From contig JANUWF010003379.1 in NCBI GenBank assembly GCA_026120185.1, forward strand, positions 992,001-1,056,000: a stretch of DNA of 64,000 nt, read 5' to 3'. The number at the start of each line of letters is the position of its first letter. The stretch's first letter is position 1. The notes beneath the pieces are model-generated. The model ran no database searches. It was not told the DNA's origin and saw only the letters and a list, made by a program, of their open reading frames with translations. This document shows positions 35,296 to 46,500 of this stretch, piece after piece. The translations under genes were made by a program, and so were the position numbers. Source of the stretch: Voacanga thouarsii (lineage: Eukaryota; Streptophyta; Magnoliopsida; Gentianales; Apocynaceae).

Positions 35296-38230
35296 TGTAA
35301 CACTCCAAATTTTCACATCGTAGCGGGCCTTACATTGTGGGATGTTTCCCCGTCTGATCTTCCCAGACAAGGGGTCTTTACAACAAAAATCAACTTACAC
35401 TACAACAGAATTTTTCCAAAATATCACTTTAGATACAAGGACAACTGATACATAGAGCCATATAAAGAATAAGTTCTTCTAACCAAATACAGGTTGTATC
35501 CAAGTCCTCACAATCATCCTTGACATTATCTCCTGACTCCTTGGCACTTCCGGGAATCTTTTGATCAAGACTAGTCTCTAAAAGTTGTTAAGAATAAAAC
35601 CTGTGTGAGTGCTAAATACTCAGTGAATCCCGTGTGTGCCAATGTTTTCCTCAAAGAAACAACTAGTGAAACTGAGTACTATTTCCAGGGTTAAATAGTA
35701 AAGTAAGTAGCAACAAGACTTGTAAACATTCATAATTATGTATCGGGAGTACATGTTTATCCAAAAATGTAGGTAGTAAAATCCATGTGCCCTTACTGGA
35801 AAAAACTATGTTCAGGATTTCAGGAATTCAGGTAAAGCTGGCATTATTTCGGGTGAATTCATATGCAAGAAATTAGGAATTCAAGTAATGCAGGTATATC
35901 ATTTCAGGAATTCAAGCGTAAAACATGTCATTTCAGGAATTCAAGAATTGTTAGGAATTCAAGTATAAATCATGTAAATTTAGGGATATAAGATTTCATC
36001 TGCAGATGACCCACTTGGGACTGTCATTTAGGTGACCCACTTTGGGGATGATCAGGTAACCCACTTGAGGACGTTATGATCAGGTGGCCCATTTGGGGCC
36101 ATTTAGAATTTGTAAATGCAGAGCATGCCTGAAATATCATGAAATATGGCACATGGCGAGATTTTCGCAAGTAATTGGAAAATGAGTCAGGAGTTCATGA
36201 TTTAGTCATGGAACAAGGAAAACTTGTCATGAAATAGGATATAACAGGTGTTTTCAATCACATGCACAAAACCGATAGCTAACGAGTAATAAAAGAATTT
36301 GAAATTCTTAATAATCTTAGTTTCCTATTTTATCTAGTGAAATACTTGTATTTCATTGTATAAAAAATTTGTAATTAATATGGAGTCTAGAAAACCAAAG
36401 TTCAGTTGACTTGCAAAACATTTCCACATTCCTCAGTAAAAAATACAATATTTTCTAAACCATTGGATTCATTTTGAAGAAAATAATTCTACGCGAGTTC
36501 AACTGTAAAGTCTGAATTAAATATAGTTTTTCTAAAATTAGGAAGCTCACATAGTGCATAAAACATAGTTTTCCATGTATAAAAGCTTTGTAATACATAA
36601 ATCTTCAAGAAAAGGATTTATGTTAAAATATAGCTATCAATGCTCGCAAATCTCAAGTAAAAATATTTTCTTGAATATATCAGAAAAACATGAATCTATA
36701 TCAGGAAAACATTTATTCAAAACACTTTGTGATTCCAAAAGATTTGAATTTCGAGGAATGTTCACTTCTAAAGCTTTGTTTTCAATATGTCAGGATAACT
36801 CATTTCCATATCCGAAAAACATCTCATTATACCAAAAATATTTCATCACCCATAAGGAATTAATAATTCAAGTATTTCACAAACTCAGGAATTTCACAAT
36901 CATAGTGTTTTAGAAAACACCTAGCCAAACTGGGGTTTAAAATTCAAGGGACACACCTCGAATCACTTATCGCTTAACAAAATAAATACTCACTAAGTCA
37001 TCACCGAAGCTTTACAATGAATGGCCTACAATAATAACCATTCATAATACAATTGGTATTCTACGCCTCAATGACAATGCACACTTATAGTTAAATATAT
37101 GTTCATCTAAGGGTATCGCTTCCTTTCATGTTTCATTTCATACTTGAAATGAAATATAATCCTTGTACACTTGTAATTCATTTCCTTATTTCATCTTTTT
37201 CACAAGAATACAAGGTCTTTATATACACCATTACCTTCTCGTTCATCCATAAACATAAATAAAATCACTTCATGCCTTTAATTGTTCATTAATGGAGATT
37301 CTGCAATTTTCCAGCTTTGGCACATCATCAAGTTTTGCTCATAACTTTCAATCCATAAGTCCAAATGATGTCAAACCAGTTTTAAAATATCCTTAAGACC
37401 TTCCTTTACAATTTACAACTCATAGAATGCCAATTCTCTTACTCATTTTATTCAGTTTTTAACACAAAGTTCCAGTAGTGAAATCCCGTTACTGATTTTG
37501 CACCTTTTACTCTTTTCACCATAACTTTTAATCCATAAATCCGATTAACCTCAAACTTGCGCCAAAACACTCCTAGAATCATTAGCTATAAAGATATAAA
37601 CTTTCTTTGTTCATGTCCAGGGACGTTATAGAACTACTGGACGAAAACCAACTCGGCATTTTCTGGAATGCATCCAGTTTTCCAGCAAACCTATTATATC
37701 TTTGGTCTCCTTCTTCCATAGCATATAAATATCACTTAGTTCATTTCATTTCTCTTAACCATTATTCATTCACACAATTTCCAGTCAAGAGTAAAGCTGT
37801 ATTTTTTACAAACCAAATCACAACAAAGTTGGCAGCTTGCATAAATCACATAATCATCACAATTTTAACAATTCACAAAATATTACTTCATTTCTTCTTC
37901 CTTTCTTTCCATTACCTAATCAGCCATACTCATCCTAATTGAATACCTTCAAATCACTTTTAAACTTCACATAATCACAGCAAAAGCTCAACCATATCCA
38001 TCCTCACATTACTTTACTCAAAACAGCTCACAATCATGAAATATTTACCAAATAAATTTCATGATTCCTGCATAAATTTTTGTAATATTCGTACCAAAAT
38101 GATCACCATGCTTCAAATAACAACTTTAATTTAAGCAAGGTAGTCCTTTACCTTCTATTTGCTGATTTTTGAAGCTAAATAACCCAAGTTCTTCTTGGTT
38201 TTCTTTCTTTCTCTTCCTTACTTGTTTCGG

Positions 38231-38275
<45 letters not shown>

Positions 38276-38387
38276 CACTCTATTTTCTTTTTCTTTTTTT
38301 CTTTTCTCTTCTCCTTTTTCCTTGTTTGTTGCCGAAATTCTGGCTTCTAAAGCCCTTCCCAACTGAACTCCATGGCAATTTATTGAG
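35296..38387 (-). repeat. 5' LTR of element D, left part
   Basis: The LTR begins TGTAACACTCC and holds degenerate short repeats: GGAATTCAAG at about 35820-35960 and GGTGACCCACTTGGGGA-like units at about 36005-36115. A (CT)n tract lies at 38236-38273. Open frames (36575-36913, 37607-37942, 38126-38362) show no known domain and match non-coding LTR copies elsewhere in the window. Confidence 0.7.
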
Positions 38388-39925
38388 TGATAGGGACAAA
38401 ATTCATCTATATTTTTCTAGTTATTTGAGGATATTTTGTGACACATTTGTTGTAATAACTAGGCATATTCCTTCATATTTGATATTTTACACTTTAAAAG
38501 ATGTTTTGGACTTTTATTGTAGAAAAGTACAAAAAAACATCAAACTGTCGCTGTTAGAGTACGGCCGACGCCAGCCCTATTCTGAAAATAGGGGAATTTT
38601 GATTGAAAAAAATAGAGCAGACCGAGCCGACTAGAGCCGACTGTGACCTACGAAGCCAGTGCCAGCTCCACTCTGTCCAATGTCGGCGAGCTTTTTATGC
38701 GCGAATTTGGTAATTTTCAAGAGTTTTGATATTTTCCAATCTCTACTAGGCTCAAAACTCTTAGAGGACAAATTTTAGCCTCTTGGAAGCCTATTTAAAC
38801 AAGAATAACACAAAACAAAAGTATGAATTCAAGGATCAAATCAGCACATCACTCATAGACAAGCTTCTTTCTTCTCCCTTGAAGACTCTCTTGAGCAATA
38901 CTCCTTGATTTGATGAATTCCTCATTGAAGGATGAATTTTAGCCTCTTGGAAGCCTATTAAAACAAGAAAAATACAAAACAAAAGTATGAATTCAAGGAT
39001 CAAATCAGTACATCACTCATTGAAGAAGGAATTCATCAAATCAAGGAGTATTGTTCAAGAGAGTCTTCAAGGGAGAAGAATGAGGCTTGTCTATGAGTTC
39101 TTTCTTTTACCTTTGTTTTCTTTTTCTAGAATAATGATGTAATTAATGTTTTCATTATAATTTAGTAATATTTTGGGATTCATAGTTTTTGTATTAATTT
39201 AGCTATTTGATCAATTTTCTATCATTCTTGGTGTTTGATTACTTGTGATCATGAAAGAATTGATGAAGTTAGATTTGCTTCTAATTGACTTAGAAAACGA
39301 TGTTAAGTGTTGATTTAATTTTATTGATTTTATATTTGTTTCTTAACAGACTTAGGAAACGAAGTTAAGTTAAAGAACCTAAGTAATCAAAAATTAGTTT
39401 ATTTCACCTAAAGTATACGGTTGTTGATTAATTTCATGTTTATGAGGAATTGTATTTAATGCATCTTTTGGTTATGTTAGTTTGATTGAAAAATCTGCTA
39501 ATTTACTCAAAAGATTGTGATTCCATAGATTGGGAAAGAAGTGGATTCATGACTTGGGGAAAAAATGAAATTTACTTTATATTCCTTCATGATGCTAAGA
39601 TGATGATTAATTGAGATAGTTGTTAACTGGTTCATTATCGTGTATTCTAGGATAGTTATCTAAATTGCATATTTCTACATTCTTGAATTGTACATATTTC
39701 TTTATTTTTCTTTTTATTATCTTATCACTTTATTGGGTCGGTTAAATAATAAATGAAAAGTGATTAGTATGTACTTATTTCTTTGGGGATCGATACTTAT
39801 TAATTCCCTATACTATGCTTGTGATGAGTATACTTAGTGTATGTGTATTTTGGGATTAATGCTTTAATTAAAACTCGGATGGATTTAAATTTGATAATTT
39901 TTATACACCCAAAATTTACGCATCA
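38388..39925 (+). repeat. 5' LTR of element C
   Basis: It starts TGATAGGGAC and ends TTTACGCATCA. It is about 160 bp longer than the 3' LTR because of the local duplication at 38766-39097. AGCCTATTTAAACAAGAA near 38788 may contain a TATA-like box. Confidence 0.8.
38852..39097. repeat. Fold-back duplication inside the 5' LTR of C
   Basis: 38852-38921 (CTCATAGACAAGC...) is the reverse complement of about 39028-39097 (...GCTTGTCTATGAG). The spacer contains a second direct copy (about 38930-39020) of 38766-38851 (TTTTAGCCTCTTGGAAGCC...). The 3' LTR has each block only once (45510-45663). Confidence 0.85.
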
Positions 39926-39930
39926 AGTTT

Positions 39931-39948
39931 TTGCGCCGTTGTTAGGGA
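39931..39948 (+). other. Primer-binding site, tRNA-Asp-like (element C)
   Basis: TTGCGCCGTTGTTAGGGA, shortly after the LTR end, matches TGGCGCCGTTGCCGGGGA at 14 of 18 positions. Confidence 0.7.
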
Positions 39949-40191
39949 ATAATATCATGAAAGCTTGAGTTTTGTTGATTTTACCATGTTTTTATGTTTA
40001 TATATAAATATATGAATATGTATATATGTTCCTTGTATGAATAGGTGCCATATGTTGTTTTTGCATATACTTGTAATTTAATGTCACCACGTGTTGTAAT
40101 TTTTCTAACTTAATTTGTGACTATAACTGTTTAACTTGTAAATTATATAATCTCACTATCTTCTGTTTTCTGTAGACCTTGCCATTAGTGT

Positions 40192-41500
40192 ATGACCCGA
40201 CGATCTAAAGCCGACAGTAGATTTTGATTCTAAGATCGAGAGAACCCTCACAAAGGTCTGAAAGGTTGTGAGTGAAAGGGTAAGGAAAGATATGGAGGTT
40301 AATCAACCCAACAATGGTAGTAATAATGGTAATAGGAGGACTATGGACGATTTTGTGAAACCCACAATCTCAAGTACGAGCTCGAGTATTACAAGACCTA
40401 GGATAGAGGCTAACAATTTTGAAATAAAGCCCAACATAATCCAAATGATCCAAAACACGGTCCAATTTGATGGGTTACATGAGGAAGATCCTAATGCCCA
40501 CCTTATGAGCTCTTTAGAAATCTGTAACACATTTAAAATGAATAGTATTTCCAAGGATGCTATCAAATTAAGACTTTTTCCCTTTTATTTGAGAGATAGA
40601 GCAAAATTTTAGTTAAAGTCGTTGCCAGCCGGATCCATTACCACTTGGAATATTTTAACTGAAAATTTTTTTGTAAAATATTTTTCCCCAACTAGAACAT
40701 TCAAATTTAGGACTGATATTTTTGCCTTCCAACAATTAGAGTCTGAAAATCTTTATGAGTGTTGGGAGAGGTTTAAGGAGATACTTAGAAAGTGTCCTCA
40801 TCATGGGTTTGAGTTGGGTATGTAAATGCAAATATTTCACAGTAGTTTAAGCTTTGTTACTAGGCAATTGGTTGATGCATCTGTATAAAACAATGGAGGA
40901 GGTATTTGATTTGATTGAAAATTTGATAACAAACAAACATGCTTGAGGTAGTTCAAGGTCAAGAGTTCATGTCCATGGGGTACACAAAGTGAATGCAATG
41001 GCAGCTTTAGAGGCAAAGGTGGAGGCACTAATGCAAACGATAGATCAATTGGTAATATATCCTTCCCAATGGTAGGTATTGAATGTAAGTTGAGATTTTT
41101 ATGGGAAAGGGCATCTAAACTATGAGTGCCAAAGTTTGGGGTCATCATAAGAGCCATTAGAACAAATTGCATTTGTGGGCAATGGACGACAAGGTAATAA
41201 TTCCTATAACACCACTTACAATCCTGGTTGGAGGAATCATCCTAACTTTACGTGGAACAACCAAAACCAACCTAGGTAGGCTTCTTCTAATTTTGGGAAC
41301 CAAAGAACTCAACCCTCCTTACCTTACAATACACTACCTCCTAAGCTATCATTGGAAGAGTTGGTTTATCAATTGGCAAGTGGTACAGAAACTTGATTTC
41401 AAGGAGTAGATATAACCACAAGAAACATGGAGGCATCCATGCACAACTTCGAGAATCAAATTGGTCAACTGGCCAAACTTCTAAGAGATCGTTAGGTGGG
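40192..41500 (+). pseudogene. gag: Element C gag (Athila type, broken)
   Basis: The ATG at 40192 (MTRRSKAD) starts a frame that shifts into FDSKIERTLTKV before a stop near 40260. The main block 40268-40825 contains RTMDDFVKPTI, ANNFEIKPNIIQMIQ, VQFDGLHEEDPNAH, LRLFPFYLRDRAKF, LPAGSITTW and WERFKEILRKCPHHG, all characteristic of the plant retrotransposon gag domain. One in-frame TAG at 40610-40612 stands where the family has Trp (TGG to TAG). Past 40830 the frame breaks repeatedly; a degenerate zinc knuckle (FYGKGHLNYEC, about 41090-41135) and an Asn/Pro-rich tail are visible. No protease follows. Confidence 0.85.
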
Positions 41501-41693
41501 ATCCCTTCCGGGCAATACTGAAACCAATCCACGTGATCTTGATTGTGGAAAGAAATGATTCTGATTAATTTATTATTTTTACTTTGGGACATCTATTTAA
41601 TTCTTGTGGGCTTTCATTTTATCTTCATGTATTTTTTTATTTTTTTAAATAATGATATTTTCTTCATAATTTCATAGTTTCTATATTTTGATT

Positions 41694-41741
<48 letters not shown>

Positions 41742-42612
41742 CAACCCAAACCAGGGCCGGTGCCGGCTCCTGTCAAGCAAAAGGCTTTAAGTGGCTGATT
41801 TGTCCACTTTGTTTTCAAATCAACCAACTTCCCTCAATTTTCTCTCAAACCAATGCCATTTCTGCACCACCAAACATCACTGGTTCCATTTTAACCTTCA
41901 AAAACATCAATCTAACATAAAATCTTCTTGTTTTTGCTGAATCAACGAATCCAAATTCTAAAAATCTCAACTTTTTCTTCAAAAACCCACTTTCAAATCT
42001 CTCATTTCAAGCAAGGCTTTCATAAAAAAGATTGCATCTTTTACTTGCCTATGCATTGTAGAACACAAAGGTATGATTGTTCTTGCATTCCCATGGTTAA
42101 ATTCTTGTAATTGGAAATTTCCTATTTTTGGCCAAAAATTGCATATATTAGAATTGAGGATTGAATTAGATTCTCTTCATAGCATTAGTATGACTAGAAT
42201 AGCGTGAAAATATGATTCATGGATTATTTTTACAACAACATACCCATAGTATGATTATAGGCGGTATATTCTTGGTTATGGCAATTGTTTTGTTGATGAA
42301 TTCATGTAATATGCTTATGCAGTACTCTTAACTTGGAATATAGATATGTTTTGCATGCTATAAGCTGGTTGTGAAGTCATTGGGACTCATGTTATGGCTT
42401 AAATTGTGGCATTCTATTTCTTGCAGGTTTTGAAAGGAGGTTGGGTTTAATTAATATGGTGAATTAAGGTTTGTATGGATTGATTAAACATTGTGGAGTG
42501 TGGGATTATGTGTGAAGTTATGTTATGGTGGTTTGATTCTATTGAGTACAATTGTGACATTGTGGTGGTAACTTAGTCATCTTCTTGATTAGCCATCCTT
42601 GTATCCTTCATC
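41501..42612 (+). other. Element C spacer where pol would be expected
   Basis: No RT, protease or integrase block can be recognised on either strand. An (AT)n run lies at about 41697-41740, and the rest is AT-rich with only short frames. The gag frame fades out before 41530 and ORF2 starts at 42613. Confidence 0.6.
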
Positions 42613-43795
42613 ATGCCTAGAGAGAAGGGTCAATCGTCTAAACGGGCTAGAACTTTATCTTCCTCTACTCCTACTTCCATAGACCCATTGTTCCTACACC
42701 CTGCTGATTTCATTGGTCCCTCTTGCCAAGAGTGGTACACTAAAAGGGCTGCCAATAAGATTATAGTAGAACGCACCTAAGCACTCTCATTAGACCATGC
42801 CCTCAAGTTGGGTATCATGTTTAAACGCTTGGGGTGGGGACCAATTGTTCAACTAAAAGGACCCTATTGCCCTGTTCTAATAAAAGAGTTTTATGCTAAC
42901 ATGGTCCAAAAATGCACTTACCATCTTGAGGCTATTGAGGCTAGAGTAAAGGGGACCCCCATCTTTCTAGATAGAGAGAGACTAGCTGCCATCCTCTGTG
43001 TAAATGTTGAAGGTCCTTGGTTAGCTGTAGATCACAACAACTAAAAAATATTGTCTAATCTGAGTAGAAAGTAAGTGATACTAGGGCTGCCTTGAGACTG
43101 TATAGGAGAGGTCCCATAGGACAAGTGGGTTTTTACTCTAACAATAACCTTGAAGCAAACCTACGTGCCCTAGTCTATATCTTTGCTTACAATATTATTC
43201 TAAAAGCTAGTGGGTTCAATGAGTCCCGTGTCATTGACTTGTATATTCTTTATGGAATGATGTGCACTCTATCCATCCTAATTACTCCTTTAATTATTCA
43301 ACCTATGTGGGATGTAGTCTATTCTAGCCTTTCCACAAAAGTTTTTGTCTTCCCTCTCATGATAATGAAAATTCTTGAAGCCTTTAGCATTAGCTTGGAG
43401 GGGGAAGTTATTGAAACCACAACAGAGGATGATATGGTTACTGAGCAAACACTTACTAGCTGTGGTTATTAGTGCAATACGGAGGTAAGGCATTGGTTAT
43501 GACCTTTTGATATGCAGCACCAAGGATAAGTCGAACTTCCACCCGAAGACGAAGAGCATCTTGCACCACCACCTCGAGCTCATGCTGGTAGTTCCCAAAC
43601 CCAATCTAGGGGTGATTTTAAGGTTAAGGTGTGATGACAATTAGAACATTTGAGAGTTGGTATGAAAACTCAAACGGAGTTATTGCTACAGCTACGTGAA
43701 TCCATAACTGCCCTCACTAGAAAGCAAGATGCTCAAGAACAATAATGGGCGCAATGGATGCAAAGATTTCCTAGAACCCAAGGAGGCAATTGTAG
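42613..43795 (+). pseudogene. Element C ORF2, putative plant transposon protein domain
   Basis: ATG at 42613 opens a basic, Ser/Thr-rich start (PREKGQSSKRARTLSSSTP), then ADFIGPSCQEWYTKRAANKIIVE, a TAA at about 42778, and in the same frame GIMFKRLGWGPIV, YANMVQKCTYHLEAIEARVKG. After another stop, 43092-43472 continues in a shifted frame (LRALVYIFAYNIILKASGFNESRVIDLYILYGM). A Gln/Leu-rich segment with coiled-coil look ends near 43790. The layout resembles the widespread plant ORF annotated as putative plant transposon protein or retrotransposon ORF-1. Its molecular role is not known to me, and the copy is broken. Confidence 0.6.
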
Positions 43796-45121
43796 CCATG
43801 GGGCCAATGATATTGAGTATTTTCCCACTACTTTATTTTTTTTTATTTTGATTTTCTTGTTCTTTTTCTAGATTTATGCTTATGTTTTTGTTTCTTTTGT
43901 TTTTATTTAGGTACCATTTTCCTTACGCCTCCTTGTGATGAATTCAAACATGTTGAAGTTAATTTGCAATGGGAGTATTTTTTTTTTTCTCGATTCTTTC
44001 TCTTATTATTTTGGTCCATTGGCTTTGCTTTCTTTGTCATATTTTTTGCCATTAAGAACAATGTCCAATTTAAGTGTAGGGGAGAGTTTAGTATTGAAAA
44101 TATTTTCCATATATATTTTTTCTTTTGAAAATTTTCAAAATTTTCAAACTTTTTTGTGGTTGCATTGCCTTAGCAAGGTTGTGATTATCTTTATTCTTTG
44201 GATATGAGATGTGTTATTCATTTGGTGGGTTTTTATTAACACTAAAATGGTTTATTGGATAGGATATGTTAAGATTTGAGAATTTGGGTTAATATTGTTT
44301 ATGCATTAGTGTTTGGGTATTATTTGATTCATCTAGTTTAAATATGAAGAATGTAAGGAATATGGGAAAGGTTGTTGGCTAACTCTTGTATTATGGGATT
44401 AAACTTTGCTAGACTTTAAGTTATGATGAAGAATATGAGGAGATAAAAGCTTTGAGTGGAAAGAATTGTGGAAAAATAGTGGTAAATTTTTATGAGTTGA
44501 TAATTGAAAAAAATAAGTTGATTGTTGTTGATGAGAAACATGTTTTTGCATGATTATGGGGGTCAATACGGATAGTGAAGAGAAACCCACTTTCTTGAGG
44601 CTATTAATTCCCAAAAGCAAAAGATGGAAAGAAAGAATGTTGAAAAAATGACGAGTGATGACTAAATAGGGGGCTAATATGGTACGTGAAGAGAAATTCA
44701 TGTACTTGAGGCTATCAATTTCCTAAGTTATTGAAAAAGAAGAATTGAAAAACTTGAAAATTTGGAGTGTTTTCCTCAAAACATGACTTAAGTTATGCAA
44801 TTTTTGGACTTATAATGCTTGAGTTGGTAGATAGTTTGACTTGTATAATTTATGTTATCTATATTTTTACTTAATGGATTAAATAATATTCTTAGACTAG
44901 TGTATAAACTTGTTTAATTCGACTTCAAGGGCTTTAATATGTCTTGTTTAATGCTGTGTTTTGTGAATGATTTCAAAGGGTTGAAAGAATGACAAGAACA
45001 TATCTAAAGTCTGAAAGGTAACTATGATTTTGTTCTAAGTGAACTTTTTGAAAAGATGTCCATTTTTCTTTGTTTAAGGGCTTTGCTCGAGAACAAGCAA
45101 ATGTTAAAGTGTGGGGGAATA
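43796..45121 (+). other. 3' interior of element C with purine tracts and twin motif
   Basis: Non-coding. AAGTGTAGGGGAGAG (44072-44086) is the internal polypurine-like tract, and AAAGTGTGGGGGAATA (45106-45121) abuts the 3' LTR. Two copies of the GGGG(C/T)CAATA...GTGAAGAGAAA...TTGAGGCTAT(C/T)AATT motif lie at 44558-44613 and 44669-44735, as in element A. Confidence 0.65.
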
Positions 45122-46500
45122 TGATGGGAGCAAAATTCATCAATATTTTTCTAGTTATTTGAGGGTATTTTGTGATACATTTATTGTAATAATTAGGTAT
45201 ATTCCTTCACATTTGATATTTTACCCTTGGAAAGGTGTTTTGGACTTTTATTGTAGAAAATGACAAAAAAACATCGAACCATAGCCGTCAGAGCACCGGT
45301 GCCAGCCCTAACACATGAAATCGGTGCCAGCCCCATTATGAAAACAGGGTAATTTTGGTTGAAAAAAACAGAGCAGACCGGGCCGGTGCTGGCTCCACTC
45401 TGCCCAATGTCGGCAAGCTTTTTCTTTTATGCGTGAATTTGCTAATTTCTAAGAGTTTTGGTATTTTCCAACCTCTAATCGGCCCAGAACTCTTAGTTGA
45501 CGAATGTTAGCCTCTTGGAAGCCTATTTAAACAAGAAAAACATAATGATAAAAGTATGAATTCAAGGATCAAATCAGCACATCACTTATTGAAGGAGGAA
45601 TTTATCAAATCAAGAGCATTGTTCAAGAGAGTCTTCAAGAAAGAAGAATGAGGCTTGTTTATGAGTTCATTCTTTTACCTTTATTTTCTTTTTCTAGAAT
45701 AATGATGTAATTAAAATTTTAATTGTAATTTAACATTATTTTTGGATTTATGATTTTTGTATTAATTTAGCTATTTGATCAATTTTTTTATCATTCTTAG
45801 TGTTTGATTACTTGTGATCATGAAAGAATTGATAAAGTTAGATTTGCTTCTAATTGACTTGGGAAATGACGTTAGGAGTTGATTTAATTTTATATATTTC
45901 ATATTTGTTATTTCTTAACGAACTTCGAAAATGATAAGTCAAAGAAACTAAGTAATCAAATATTAGTTAAGTTCACGTAAAGTATAGAGTTGTTGACTAA
46001 TTTCATGTATGGAGAATTATGTTTAATGCATCCTTTGGTTATGTTGGTTTGATTGGAAAATCTGCTAATGTACTCAAAAGATAGTGTTTCTATGGATTGG
46101 GAAACATGTGGATTCATGACTTGGGAAACGATTGAATTTTACTTTATATTCCTTCATGATGCTAAGATGATGATTAATTGAGATAGTTGCTAAATGGTTC
46201 ATTATCGTGTATTTTAGGATAGTTATCTAAATTGCATATTTTTACATCTTTGAATTGTACATATTTTTTTATTTTTCTTTTTATTATCTTATCACTTTAT
46301 TGGGTTGGTTAAATAATAAATAAAAAGTAATTAGTTTGTACTTATTCTTTTGAGGATCAATACTCGTTAATTATCTATGCTATACTTGCAATGAGTATAC
46401 TTGCTCGTATGTGTATTTTAGGATTAATGTTTTAATTAAAACTTGACTAACGGATGGATTTAAATTTGATAATTTTTATACACCCAAAATTTATGCATCA
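45122..46500 (+). repeat. 3' LTR of element C
   Basis: It starts TGATGGGAGC, ends TTTATGCATCA (1379 bp) and is followed by TAGAG, the probable altered TSD. Confidence 0.8.

Larger units (their letters stand above)
38388..46500 (+). mobile_element. Athila-like Gypsy element C: gag and ORF2, no pol
   Basis: The element has LTRs 38388-39925 and 45122-46500, a tRNA-Asp-like primer site and a 3' purine tract. Flanks TTGAG and TAGAG look like a TSD with one change. The 5.2-kb interior carries an Athila-style gag (40192-41500) and a second plant-retrotransposon ORF (42613-43795), but I see no protease, RT, RNase H or integrase between them. It lies inside the D 5' LTR. Confidence 0.8.

Noticed and set aside
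35820..35960. GGAATTCAAG repeats as a CRISPR-like or centromeric array
   Set aside because: Repeats are short, irregularly spaced and degenerate within an LTR.
36575..37942. Open frames at 36575-36913 and 37607-37942 as genes
   Set aside because: They lie within the D-family LTR, match other LTR copies that lack the frames, and show no domain.
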